52,521 bases of DNA, taken from the NCBI GenBank assembly GCA_040766135.1, contig JAXGRA010000016.1, positions 1-52,521 of the forward strand, in the 5' to 3' direction. The position numbers and the translations under genes are program-made. The stretch comes from JAGVSV01 sp040766135. GTDB lineage: Bacteria; Bacillota; Clostridia; Christensenellales; Aristaeellaceae. Every line of letters starts with the position of its first letter. Position 1 is the stretch's first letter. Below are positions 15,515 through 24,006 of the stretch, one piece after another. The notes below the pieces were generated by a model that saw only the letters and a list, made by a program, of their open reading frames with translations, was not told the DNA's origin and ran no database searches.

Positions 15515-17509
15515 TTATTTGTGCACAAACATACGGAAATCCAGCTCATACGGCGGGGAATGCTGCGTGCGGTCGAAGGTCTGGCCTTTTTCCTTGGCTT
15601 TGCCTTCCTGGATGATGTACCAAAGCTCGCTTAGGGATACTTCACCTTCCTGGATGTCGGGCACCTCCAGCCACTGGTTGTTACGGTACAGCACATCCAT
15701 CGCGGCATCGTACTGGCCCAGTGCGGCCAGCGCAAACGCACGGTACAGCCGCAGGCGGGGCAATTCCTGGATATGGGAGGGACGGCTGGCTGCAAAGGCA
15801 TTTAGCGTCTCATAATCGCGGCAGGCATGCAGCATGCGGGCCGTCATCTTGGCCAGGTTGGCATCATCGGGGGCCAGGGCACAGGCCGCGCGCATGGTAT
15901 GTGCGCCCTTGAGTGCATCGCCCTTCAGGCGTTGCAGCTCGGCCTGCGCGTACAGCCCCCAAGCCGTTATTTTGGCGTTCAGCGAGCGTGTGATGTAGTG
16001 CTCCGCCCGCATCAGGTCGGGCTGAGCCAGCCAGGTGCAACCAAGCTGCAGCAAGGTATACCAGTTTTCGCAGTCATCCTTGTTTGCGGCTTGCTCCATC
16101 AGCTCCGTCCATTCCTGTTGCCGCATCCAAGATAATGGGGCGTCTTGCGTGGCGTGGACGCCCATGCTGCCGTTGTTGAGCAACTCGGCCCAGGCGGCCT
16201 GTTCGGGGCCGATGTCACCAAAGTCTAAGTGGCTGCACATGGGCGGCAGGTCAGCCGAGGCCCTGCGCAGATCCTCCAGCGCTCCCCAACCTGCACCCCG
16301 CCATAGCAGTTTGTCTGCCTTGCGCAGCGCCATGCTGCGGGAGGCCTGTAAGTATGCATCTATATCCTCCTGCGGCAGGATGCCGTCAATGGCTTCCTCT
16401 ACAGCGGCTTGTGCCTGTGCCCAGTCCTGCCCGTGTACGCGCGCGGGATCAGCCTGTAGCGCACCATATATTTCCACCCATTCCCATGCGGTAGCTGGCG
16501 GCATGGGCAGGCATTCGCCCTGCGTGTGGGCCAGGCCGCACTGAATTTCGCAATAGCCGCCGTCGTGTCCACGGCCGCTGAGATATTCCTGCCATTTGCG
16601 GCCGCCCGGCCCCTGCCCCCATACAAAGATTTTACGCCCCTGCAGGCGGCGGGTGGACGCCTCAAACAGGCCATAGCCGTCCCTATCCAGCTGACAGGTG
16701 TAGCCATTGCGGTCCTTGCGGGTTTTGAAAAAATAGTCCACCGATACCGGGTTGTTTTCAGGGTAGGTGACATCAATACCCTTGTACACCGGGATAGGTA
16801 CGATGGAAATGGCACCGTTGACCGGCGTATAGGCTTCGTCAGCTGGCACAACCACGCGTGCGCCTTTTACATTGGGCACGGCGATGTTGCTCCACCAGTA
16901 CATGGCGGTGTCGCGGAAGGAAGGGTTGACCACCCGCATGCGCGCGAGCAGCACCTTGGAGCCGCTGGGCAGCGAAAAATCCATTTGATACACTACGCCG
17001 CGGATGCGCTCATATTCGTACATGCGCAGGATGGGTTCGCCCTGGTCACCCGTCAGGGTGGCTGTAAACAGTGTGTCACAGGTCAGCGGTGTGTGGCCGC
17101 GGATGCCGCAGTTCCACTCTACGCCGCCCGAGCACCACGCATTGCGCACCGCCAGATAGGCCGGACGCGCCACAGGGTTGGCAAACAGCAGCTCACGGCT
17201 AGCCACTTTATCATACAGGCTCCACAGCTTGCCGCCCATGGTAGGCGCGAAGGAAGCGATTAGATATTCATTCTCCAGCACAACCCCGGGCAACTTGCCC
17301 TGGTTTAATTCCCTTGTATAGTTGTCCTGGGCCAGATAGGGAAAGGCGCTTTTGACAAACCGATACTCCAAATACAGTTCGTCATCCTCGCCCAGCACCG
17401 AGCGCGGGGGATCGGTACGGGTGTTGACTGTGTGCAGCAGCGGGATGGTCGAGCTCGCGCCCATGTCGACGCACAGCACATCAAGGTCCACCATGGTCAG
17501 TTTGGTCAT
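15515..17509 (-). CDS. DUF5107 domain protein with C-terminal TPR repeats
   Basis: 664 residues from ATG 17509 (MTKL), with AGGAGG 8 nt upstream; an extra 13 residues in frame lack a site. Residues 20-330 match DUF5107, a beta-rich galactose-mutarotase-like fold. Blocks such as GGKLWSLYDK, RELLFANPV, SGGVEWNCGIRGH and YEYERIRG are typical. Residues 400-650 are helical repeats of TPR type. No signal peptide is present, so the protein is cytoplasmic. Proteins of this architecture occur with glycoside-utilisation genes, but no sugar genes adjoin it here. A carbohydrate-related role is a family-level inference only. Confidence 0.85.
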   Translation of the reverse strand: MTKLTMVDLDVLCVDMGASSTIPLLHTVNTRTDPPRSVLGEDDELYLEYRFVKSAFPYLAQDNYTRELNQGKLPGVVLENEYLIASFAPTMGGKLWSLYDKVASRELLFANPVARPAYLAVRNAWCSGGVEWNCGIRGHTPLTCDTLFTATLTGDQGEPILRMYEYERIRGVVYQMDFSLPSGSKVLLARMRVVNPSFRDTAMYWWSNIAVPNVKGARVVVPADEAYTPVNGAISIVPIPVYKGIDVTYPENNPVSVDYFFKTRKDRNGYTCQLDRDGYGLFEASTRRLQGRKIFVWGQGPGGRKWQEYLSGRGHDGGYCEIQCGLAHTQGECLPMPPATAWEWVEIYGALQADPARVHGQDWAQAQAAVEEAIDGILPQEDIDAYLQASRSMALRKADKLLWRGAGWGALEDLRRASADLPPMCSHLDFGDIGPEQAAWAELLNNGSMGVHATQDAPLSWMRQQEWTELMEQAANKDDCENWYTLLQLGCTWLAQPDLMRAEHYITRSLNAKITAWGLYAQAELQRLKGDALKGAHTMRAACALAPDDANLAKMTARMLHACRDYETLNAFAASRPSHIQELPRLRLYRAFALAALGQYDAAMDVLYRNNQWLEVPDIQEGEVSLSELWYIIQEGKAKEKGQTFDRTQHSPPYELDFRMFVHK

Positions 17510-17570
17510 GTTGCTGTCCTCCTGATATGAGTTTTCCGGCGGGTACAAACATCGCCAGAACGCTGCTTAC

Positions 17571-17599
17571 GTTATAGCGTATAAATGCGTATAAGGCAA
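17571..17599 (-). promoter_or_regulatory. Promoter of the DUF5107 gene
   Basis: Minus strand: TTGCCT (17599-17594), a 17-nt spacer and TATAAC (17576-17571). Confidence 0.65.
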
Positions 17600-17604
17600 C
17601 CTCA

Positions 17605-17638
17605 AAATACAAAAAACTCCCCTGCGCAAGCAAGGGAG
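17605..17638 (-). terminator. Terminator of the zinc-ribbon gene
   Basis: Minus strand: CTCCCTTGC and GCAGGGGAG pair around a short loop (17638-17617), followed by TTTTTTGTATTTTG. It lies 37 nt after the zinc-ribbon stop codon and directly upstream of the DUF5107 promoter. Confidence 0.8.
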
Positions 17639-17674
17639 AAAATATCCCGACCTTTTCAGGTGCGGAATGATTTG

Positions 17675-17953
17675 TCAGCGGTTGTTGTGCCGGGCGTAGC
17701 AATCGCGGCAGTATACCGGACGATCACCGCGGGGCTGGAAGGGTACCTGGGTGGTGGCACCGCACTCATCGCAGATCACGTCATACATCTGACGATCGCC
17801 ACGGTTGTTGGCCATGCGGCGGTTGGCACGGCAGCCAGGGCAGCGGCCAGGCTCGTTCTGGAAGCCTTTTTCGGCGTAGAAGGCCTGTTCGGAGGAAGAG
17901 AAGACGAATTCTGCGCCACACTCGCGGCACACCAGGGTTTTGTCGGAATACAT
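17675..17953 (-). CDS. Small zinc-ribbon protein
   Basis: 92 residues from ATG 17953, with AGGAGG 11 nt upstream. The first zinc ribbon uses CRECG near residue 9 and CPGC near residue 38. The FVFSSSEQAFYAEKGF stretch between them is characteristic of a widespread zinc-ribbon family of bacteria and plastids. A second pair, CDECG and CRDC, forms another ribbon at the C-terminus, with RGDRPVYC between. It is probably a nucleic-acid-binding or regulatory protein. Transcription is monocistronic, with its own terminator. Confidence 0.88.
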   Translation of the reverse strand: MYSDKTLVCRECGAEFVFSSSEQAFYAEKGFQNEPGRCPGCRANRRMANNRGDRQMYDVICDECGATTQVPFQPRGDRPVYCRDCYARHNNR

Positions 17954-18135
17954 TATGATTGTATCCTCCTCTTTGATTTGTCCAAACCGGATCAATGTAC
18001 AGTAGCTTCCATGGTTGCTGCACATCAGTTACCTGACGCTGGACGAAACCTTGAGGAATCCCTGAAGACCGGAGGCTTGGCTCTCGCGCAGTATACCACA
18101 TGTGTAGATAATTGCAAAGATGAATATGAAAATAA

Positions 18136-18165
18136 TTCCATAAAGGTATTTTCCTGTGGTATGCT
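18136..18165 (+). promoter_or_regulatory. Possible promoter of the Nudix-PHP gene
   Basis: TTCCAT (18136-18141), an 18-nt spacer and an extended -10, TGG-TATGCT (18157-18165). The -35 is weak. Confidence 0.4.
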
Positions 18166-18197
18166 GGGGAAGTAAACCCCAGCGAAAGGAACGGAAC

Positions 18198-19406
18198 ATG
18201 GATGTAGTAGCGGCGCTGATACAGCAAGAGGAATTTTTTCTGATTACCCGCAGGCCCGCTCATAAGGCGCGTGCGCTGATGTGGGAGTTTCCCGGCGGCA
18301 AGGTAGAGACTGGCGAAACGCATGCGCAGGCCCTGCGCCGCGAATGCCGGGAAGAGTTAGGCGTGGACATCTATGTGGGGCGGTTGTACCTGCAAGCAAC
18401 GCATGATTATCCAGATGTAACAGTGCGCCTGTTTGTATATACCGCGCGGCTGATACAGGGTACGCCTACGCCGCTGGAAGGGCAGGGTATGGCATGGATT
18501 ACCGCAGAACAGATACCAGAGTATGATTTTTGTCCGGCGGATGCCGATATCCTGGCGCGCCTGCAATGCGAGCAAGGACATTATGTCGATTTGCATTTGC
18601 ACAGCCAGCATTCTGACGGCACGCTGACACCACAGGAAATTGTCGATCAGGCCCGGCGGCAAGGCATTGGTACACTGTCACTGACCGACCACAACAGCTT
18701 GGATGGTTTGTCCGCCATGCGTACGGCCTGCCGGGAGGCGGGCATTCGCTTTGTGCCCGGCGTTGAGTTAAACGCGATGGATAGGCACCATGATATTCAT
18801 ATTTTAGCCTATGGGTTTGATGAAAATGACGCTGCTTTCCGCACCTATGTGCGTGAAAACCGACGCCGCCTAGATAGCTTGAGCGACATGCTGATAGAGC
18901 GCATGCAGAAAGACGGATACCCGGTATCCATGCAGGGCTTGAACGACTTTCAACCGGACCTGCGTCAGGGCGGCTGGAAGGCGCTGCAATACCTGCGGCA
19001 TATGAAACTGGGGCAGGGCATATGGGAGATACTGGCTTGGTACACGAAATACGGCTGCTCGTATGACGCAGGGCATTTTCCATCCATTCCAGATACCATT
19101 CGTGCCATTCATGCGGCGGGCGGAAAGGCCATCCTGGCCCACCCACAAGAAAGCTTAGAGCGCGGAAAGGGAAATAACCTGGCGCAATGGCTGCAGCGCA
19201 TGCTGGCTTTCGGCTTTGACGGCATTGAGTGCTATCATCCCAGCCAGTCACAGGACAGCATCGATCGGTGTCTGGCGCTGTGCCGCCAGCGGGGCTTGTT
19301 GGTTACGGCAGGTTCTGATTCGCATGGCACGTTTGGCGCTACGCAGATAGGCGAATTGCGCACCGTGTGGGATGACCTGTACATGCCAGGCGTGCAGTTT
19401 TTATAA
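18198..19406 (+). CDS. Nudix-PHP fusion: MutT-like hydrolase joined to a PHP phosphoesterase
   Basis: 402 residues from ATG 18198, with AAAGGA 7 nt upstream. Residues 1-128 are a MutT-type Nudix domain: MWEFPGGKVETGE leads into a complete Nudix box ending RECREELGV. Residues 132-400 are a PHP domain with all metal-binding blocks: DLHLHSQHSDGT, SLTDHN, PGVELNA, HILAYG, AILAHP and GSDSHG. The PHP half resembles the YciV/RNase AM and 3',5'-nucleotide phosphatase group. The two active sites could act in series on a nucleotide, for instance sanitising damaged or signal nucleotides and then dephosphorylating them. That is inference. Such a fusion is not one I know as standard. Confidence 0.9.
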   Translation: MDVVAALIQQEEFFLITRRPAHKARALMWEFPGGKVETGETHAQALRRECREELGVDIYVGRLYLQATHDYPDVTVRLFVYTARLIQGTPTPLEGQGMAWITAEQIPEYDFCPADADILARLQCEQGHYVDLHLHSQHSDGTLTPQEIVDQARRQGIGTLSLTDHNSLDGLSAMRTACREAGIRFVPGVELNAMDRHHDIHILAYGFDENDAAFRTYVRENRRRLDSLSDMLIERMQKDGYPVSMQGLNDFQPDLRQGGWKALQYLRHMKLGQGIWEILAWYTKYGCSYDAGHFPSIPDTIRAIHAAGGKAILAHPQESLERGKGNNLAQWLQRMLAFGFDGIECYHPSQSQDSIDRCLALCRQRGLLVTAGSDSHGTFGATQIGELRTVWDDLYMPGVQFL

Positions 19407-19440
19407 AAGGAAAACCCCACATGCGATTAGGCATGCGGGG
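19405..19440 (-). terminator. Terminator of the ctsR-clpC operon
   Basis: Minus strand: CCCCGCATGC and GCATGTGGGG form a hairpin (19440-19415) followed by TTTTCCTTTT. It lies 20 nt after the clpC stop, and the convergent Nudix-PHP gene ends on its other side. Confidence 0.75.
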
Positions 19441-19460
19441 CAAAATATTTCGTTGGCTGG

Positions 19461-21911
19461 TTAGGCGTTGACAGGACAATCTACGGGTGAGGGTGCAGGT
19501 TCTGCAGCCTGAGTGCGCTCAAAGCGCAACGTGTCATCGTGTACCCGGATTGTAACAGCATCGCCCTTTGAAAGGGTGCCGCTTACGATTTCTTCGCTTA
19601 AGGCATCCTCTACCTTTTTTTGAATGGCGCGGCGCAGCGGGCGCGCGCCGTACTGCGGGTCGTATCCGGCCTGTGCAATCAGCTCCACCACCTCGTCATC
19701 CCAGGTCAGCGTCATGCCATTAGTTTGCAGACGCTGGGCCACGGTGGTAAGCATCATTTCTGCAATGCGCATGATTTGCTCATGGCTCAACGCGTGGAAC
19801 ACGATGATCTCATCCACACGGTTGAGAAACTCCGGCCGGAAAATACGCTTGGTCTCGTCCATTACGCGGCTTTTCAGGTCATCGTAGGGAATCATCTCGC
19901 TGGAGGATGTACCAAAGCCCATCACCTTGCCGCCGGCAATGTTCTGCGCGCCGGCGTTGCTGGTCATCACGATGATGGTGTTCTGGAAGCTTGTTACCCG
20001 GCCGGTGTTGTCGGTCAGGCGGCCGTCCTCTAAGATTTGCAGCAGGATGTTGAACACATCCGGGTGCGCCTTTTCAATCTCATCAAACAGCACAACGCTG
20101 TACGGCTTGCGGCGCACCGCATCGGTCAGCTGTCCGCCCTCGTCAAAGCCGACATAGCCAGGGGGCGAGCCGATCATGCGGGATACCGAATGTTTTTCCA
20201 TATATTCGCTCATATCAAAGCGAATCATAGCGTCTTCATTGCCAAACAGCGCTTCGGCCAGCGCACGGCACAACTCGGTCTTGCCCACGCCGGTAGGGCC
20301 TAAGAAGATGAACGAACCTACCGGACGCCGGGGATCCTGCAACCCCGCGCGGGAGCGCCGGATGGAGCGCGCCACCGCGCCCACGGCCTCCTCCTGGCCA
20401 ATGACGCGGCTATGCAGCGTGTCCTCCAAATTGAGCAGCTTTGTACCCTCGTCCAGCGTCATGCGCTGCACGGGGATGCCCGTCCACATGTGCACCACCT
20501 GTGCAATGTCTTCATAGGTTACCTGCTCCTGCTCGGTTACGCGCATGCGGTTCCATTCGCCCTTGTGCTCGTCCAAGGAACGGCGTAGCGCGCGCTCGTC
20601 ATCGCGCAGGCTGGCAGCCTTCTCATACTGCTGGTCGGCAATGGCCTCGCGCTTGTCGCGCAGCAGCTCTTCCAACTTTTCTTCCAGCACCTTGATCTCA
20701 TTGGGCGCACCATAGGTGCGGATGCGCACACGGGATGCAGCCTCATCCATTAGGTCTACCGCCTTGTCGGGCAGGAAACGCTCGGTAATGTACCGGTCGG
20801 ACAGGTGCACCGCCGCTTCCAGCGCCTCATCAGTGATGCACACGCGGTGGTGTTCCTCATATTTGTCGCGCAGGCCCAGCAGCATCTGATAGCTTTCCTC
20901 GACGGTGGGCTCGTTGACATGCACGGGTTGGAAGCGGCGCGACAGCGCGGCGTCCTTGTCAATGTGCTTGCGGTATTCGCTGGGCGTGGTGGCACCTACG
21001 CACTGCAGCTCACCCCGGGCCAGCGCGGGCTTCAGGATATCTGCCGCGTCCATGCTGCCTTCAGCACGCCCGGCACCCACGATGTTTTGCAGCTCATCAA
21101 TGAACAGGATGACATTGCCGTCGGCACGCACCTCGTCCATCACCTTTTTCATGCGCTCCTCAAATTCCCCCCGGTACTTGGTGCCCGCAATCAGGCTGCC
21201 CACATCCAGGGAGATTAAACGCTTGTTGCGCAGGATATCCGGCAGCGTGCCATCCACAATGCGCTGCGCCAAGCCGTCAGCTACGGCGCTTTTGCCTACG
21301 CCGGGGTCGCCAATGAGCACAGGATTGTTTTTCGTGCGCCGTGCCAGGATTTGTACGATGCGGTCAATTTCGTTGCTGCGCCCAATGACCGGATCCAGCT
21401 CTCCATTGCGGGCCATCTCGGTCAGGTCGCGGCCATAGCGCACCAGCGCAGGGGCATTCTCGCCGCTTTGGGACTCGGCAGGGCCGCTTTTCAGCTGGTT
21501 CTTGACGCTCTCCAAAAGCTCATCAGCATCGCAGCCATAAATGTTGAGGATACGCATGGCCACTGATTCTTTTTCGGACAGCAAAGCCATCCACAGCTGG
21601 CCGGATGATACCGGCCCACCGCCAACCTGCGTATACCCTATGGCGGTTTCCAGCACAGTTTTCAGGCGTGGTGTCAACTCCAGGGATTTGGGCGTTTCCT
21701 GTCCGGGCGAGGTGAGCTGCACAATGGTTTCACGCACGCCTTTTAGTGTAAGGCGGTCGGGCAACGCCGGCGCATCATCGCGTGCCTCGTTGACCAGGCC
21801 CAACAGCAGATGCTCGGTGCCCAAGTAATAGTGCTTCATAGAAATGGCGGCCTGCTGGGCTGAATCCATGACCCGGCGGGCTTTATCGTTAAATCTTCCA
21901 AATATCGGCAT
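19461..21911 (-). CDS. clpC: ATP-dependent Clp protease ATP-binding subunit ClpC
   Basis: 816 residues, a full-length class I Clp unfoldase. A double ClpN domain occupies 1-140. AAA-1 has Walker A GDPGVGKS near 200 and FIDELQ. A UVR/M-domain follows (EKLEELLRDKREA), and AAA-2 has GPTGVGKT and a DEIEKAH Walker B. It unfolds proteins for ClpP. The first N-domain repeat keeps GTEH, whose Glu binds phospho-arginine in Bacillus ClpC, but the second repeat reads SSGQ where GTEH is expected. ATG 21911 overlaps the mcsB stop (TGATG). It is the last gene of the CtsR-controlled operon. Confidence 0.97.
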   Translation of the reverse strand: MPIFGRFNDKARRVMDSAQQAAISMKHYYLGTEHLLLGLVNEARDDAPALPDRLTLKGVRETIVQLTSPGQETPKSLELTPRLKTVLETAIGYTQVGGGPVSSGQLWMALLSEKESVAMRILNIYGCDADELLESVKNQLKSGPAESQSGENAPALVRYGRDLTEMARNGELDPVIGRSNEIDRIVQILARRTKNNPVLIGDPGVGKSAVADGLAQRIVDGTLPDILRNKRLISLDVGSLIAGTKYRGEFEERMKKVMDEVRADGNVILFIDELQNIVGAGRAEGSMDAADILKPALARGELQCVGATTPSEYRKHIDKDAALSRRFQPVHVNEPTVEESYQMLLGLRDKYEEHHRVCITDEALEAAVHLSDRYITERFLPDKAVDLMDEAASRVRIRTYGAPNEIKVLEEKLEELLRDKREAIADQQYEKAASLRDDERALRRSLDEHKGEWNRMRVTEQEQVTYEDIAQVVHMWTGIPVQRMTLDEGTKLLNLEDTLHSRVIGQEEAVGAVARSIRRSRAGLQDPRRPVGSFIFLGPTGVGKTELCRALAEALFGNEDAMIRFDMSEYMEKHSVSRMIGSPPGYVGFDEGGQLTDAVRRKPYSVVLFDEIEKAHPDVFNILLQILEDGRLTDNTGRVTSFQNTIIVMTSNAGAQNIAGGKVMGFGTSSSEMIPYDDLKSRVMDETKRIFRPEFLNRVDEIIVFHALSHEQIMRIAEMMLTTVAQRLQTNGMTLTWDDEVVELIAQAGYDPQYGARPLRRAIQKKVEDALSEEIVSGTLSKGDAVTIRVHDDTLRFERTQAAEPAPSPVDCPVNA

Positions 21912-22891
21912 CAGTGCCCTCCTGTAAGGCGTGCACGAACCATATCGGCACGCAGATAGTTCATTGCGCGTTCATCGGCTTGCCCCTGGGCGTTGAGCAG
22001 GAGCTGCGTGGGGCGCGCGTCCCAGAACAGCCGGTCAATGACCTGAAGATCTGTATCAATCAGCCCCACGCAGGCGCCCAGACGGATATTGCTCCAGTGG
22101 GCCATAAATTCTTTGTGCGGCAGCTTGCGCGCATAGCACAGAATGCCAAAGGAGCGCATGACCTGATCTTCATAATTTCGGTTGCGTATTTCTTTGAAAA
22201 TCCCCTCGCGCAGCGTGATTTCACGCTGTATTAATGACTGGATGGTTTCGTCCATGTGCGCCACCATGTCATCGGTGGGCTGCTGGGCAAAGCGGTTGGT
22301 CAGCACATACAGCGCGCCTGCTTCATGCTGCTTGGTGCGCAGAGGGGAAAGCTCAAAGTGCCCGGCCTGCGCCAGTTCCTTGGCAAGGTTGGGAATCTGC
22401 TTTAACATATGCATCACCGGCAGGTGCAGCACACGTGCCACCTGAACGCCGGTGCCCGCATGGCGCAGCGAAACGGTGAGGTGTCCAAACTGCGGGTCGG
22501 TGGCATAGGCGTAACCGTCCGCCAATATCCGGGCGATGTCATCCAGTTCTTGGACGGCCGTCTTAGCATCCGATACCAACGGGAAGCGTACCGTCAGGTG
22601 ATCGCTTTCGCCCACCGAAATGCTCACACGGTTGTCGTGTCGAATAAACAAGTTGGCTTCCGGCTTTTCCTTGATGGTAGGCGGTACCAGCCATTTATCC
22701 TCCATCTCATGCAGGAAACAGTCATCCAGATCTTTCACGGGGAATAAGTAATATTTGTCCTCCAATGCCTGGGATGCTTTCAGCGTGCGATTGACACACG
22801 CTGCTGCGTCCTCCGGCATTTTTAGGTGAAAAGGTAGGTCGTCAAAGTTGCGGTGCAGTGCGACGGTTGTGGCAAATACATGTTCAGACAC
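21911..22891 (-). CDS. mcsB: McsB-like protein arginine kinase, probably catalytically inactive
   Basis: 326 residues from GTG 22891, which overlaps the mcsA stop and has AAGGATGG 8 nt upstream; ATG 22903 is an alternative. Overall alignment with McsB holds from the N-terminal LHRNFDDLPF block to the C-terminal SNIRLG region. The kinase residues do not. The SSRIRLARN segment of active enzymes reads ATTVALHRN. The catalytic cysteine segment TSCPTNVGTGLR reads TVSLRHAGTGVQ, losing both Cys and Arg. The Arg after EDH is Thr, and the RGTYGEG loop is absent. Active McsB marks proteins with phospho-arginine for ClpCP. This one more likely acts as a scaffold or adaptor with McsA. Homology and position are certain; inactivity is a strong inference. 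Confidence 0.88.
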   Translation of the reverse strand: MSEHVFATTVALHRNFDDLPFHLKMPEDAAACVNRTLKASQALEDKYYLFPVKDLDDCFLHEMEDKWLVPPTIKEKPEANLFIRHDNRVSISVGESDHLTVRFPLVSDAKTAVQELDDIARILADGYAYATDPQFGHLTVSLRHAGTGVQVARVLHLPVMHMLKQIPNLAKELAQAGHFELSPLRTKQHEAGALYVLTNRFAQQPTDDMVAHMDETIQSLIQREITLREGIFKEIRNRNYEDQVMRSFGILCYARKLPHKEFMAHWSNIRLGACVGLIDTDLQVIDRLFWDARPTQLLLNAQGQADERAMNYLRADMVRARLTGGH

Positions 22892-23366
22892 TGCTCTCAC
22901 CATCCTTGGGCCCATCGCGCAGTTTGTCGCGCAGGACAGCAGCCAGTTCATAGTTTTCATTGACTACCGCCTGATCAAGCTGCCGGCGGATTTCCTTTGT
23001 CGGATCCTTGGGCGGGTCAGCGGCTGCAGGGTCATCGGGCCGGATCAGCGCAGCGATGCGCTCTCGGAAGGCCTCATAGCACTGGGCACAGCCCATGCGC
23101 GAGGAACCGTCCAAATCGCGGATGGCATGCCCGCAGCTGGAACAAAGAGCCTCCGGCACCAACGGAGCGCTTTTTGCGCTTTGCTTTTGCTCTACTCGTT
23201 TTTTAAGGACATTCAATACCGTGCCTGCGCGGGCCAGGGACTTGGCAATCTCCATGTGCATCTGCTGGGCACAGGCGGGGCACAGGTGGCGGGAAAGCAA
23301 CTGGCCGTTGACGGACATCTGTACGATGACCGCCGCTTCGTTTTTGTTGCAGTTATTGCACAGCAT
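22884..23366 (-). CDS. mcsA: McsA, zinc-finger activator/adaptor of the CtsR-ClpC system
   Basis: 160 residues from ATG 23366, chosen for GGGAGGG just upstream. The first zinc site uses CNNC (3-6) and CPAC near 28. The second uses CSSC near 85 and CAQC near 105, the typical McsA pattern. The C-terminal IRRQLDQAV...YELAAVLRD segment is a UVR motif, as in UvrB and ClpC. McsA normally activates McsB and relays redox or heavy-metal stress. It overlaps mcsB by 8 nt and follows ctsR after 1 nt. Confidence 0.93.
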   Translation of the reverse strand: MLCNNCNKNEAAVIVQMSVNGQLLSRHLCPACAQQMHMEIAKSLARAGTVLNVLKKRVEQKQSAKSAPLVPEALCSSCGHAIRDLDGSSRMGCAQCYEAFRERIAALIRPDDPAAADPPKDPTKEIRRQLDQAVVNENYELAAVLRDKLRDGPKDGESSV

Positions 23367-23367
23367 A

Positions 23368-23850
23368 TTATCCCTCCCCTGATGTTGCTCTATGGCGGGC
23401 AACGGTGGTCAGCATGTTGCGCAGCATTTTCGCGCGCAGCCGGTCTTTGAGCGCTTCAGGAATGGGTACCGAGAAAGATTCCGGCGCCATGGCTGCGCAC
23501 ATCACTTGCGCAGTGCGTTGGCTGATGGCCCCTTGTTCGGCTAGCTTGCTGCACAGGATTTGCGCTGCACGCGGGGAAATAGCATCCCCGATGCGCTCTT
23601 CCAGCAAAAACTGCAGGAATTCACCGCTTTCACGCTCAATGCGGATAATGCGGATGCAGCCGCCGCCACCGCGCCTGCTCTCTGTGACATACCCGTGGTC
23701 GGGCGTAAAGCGCGTGGACAGCACATAGTTTATCTGTGAAGGGGCACAGCCAAAGTATTGAGCCAGGTCGTTGCGCTTAAGCTCAATCTCCGCTTCCTCT
23801 TGTTCCATCATTGTCTTGATAAATTCTTCAATAGCATCACTTAATCTCAT
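23368..23850 (-). CDS. ctsR: Transcriptional repressor CtsR
   Basis: 160 residues from ATG 23850. AGGAGGT lies about 11 nt upstream, slightly long but clear. The N-terminal winged helix-turn-helix includes ELKRNDLAQYFGCAPSQINY. The glycine-rich wing is RRGGGGCIRI, the heat-sensing tip that also contains the arginine targeted by McsB in other species. The C-terminal domain (SPRAAQILCSKL onward) mediates dimerisation. It represses class III heat-shock genes. Its own operon has a CtsR operator, so it is autoregulated. Confidence 0.96.
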   Translation of the reverse strand: MRLSDAIEEFIKTMMEQEEAEIELKRNDLAQYFGCAPSQINYVLSTRFTPDHGYVTESRRGGGGCIRIIRIERESGEFLQFLLEERIGDAISPRAAQILCSKLAEQGAISQRTAQVMCAAMAPESFSVPIPEALKDRLRAKMLRNMLTTVARHRATSGEG

Positions 23851-23880
23851 GCTTAACGTACACCTCCTGTCAAAAGACGA

Positions 23881-23897
23881 GTTGACCATCTTTGACT
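23881..23897 (-). promoter_or_regulatory. CtsR operator
   Basis: On the minus strand the sequence AGTCAAAGATGGTCAAC matches the CtsR tandem heptad RGTCAAA-NAN-RGTCAAA at all but the last base. It starts 5 nt downstream of the -10 element and so overlaps the transcription start, a classic repressing position. Confidence 0.93.
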
Positions 23898-23902
23898 ATT
23901 AA

Positions 23903-23931
23903 ATTATACCATGCCATGTCAACCTGTGCAA
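23903..23931 (-). promoter_or_regulatory. Promoter of the ctsR-mcsA-mcsB-clpC operon
   Basis: Minus strand: TTGCAC (23931-23926), a 17-nt spacer and the consensus TATAAT (23908-23903). Confidence 0.85.
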
Positions 23932-23946
23932 CGGATGTGCTGCCCC

Positions 23947-23976
23947 TTGATACACGGGGTAAATATCCGTTATACT
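23947..23976 (+). promoter_or_regulatory. Promoter of the GNAT gene
   Basis: TTGATA (23947-23952), an 18-nt spacer and TATACT (23971-23976), about 31 nt before the start codon and divergent from the ctsR promoter. Confidence 0.75.
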
Positions 23977-24006
23977 GCCTGATACAAAGAACAACGGAGG
24001 TACGAT

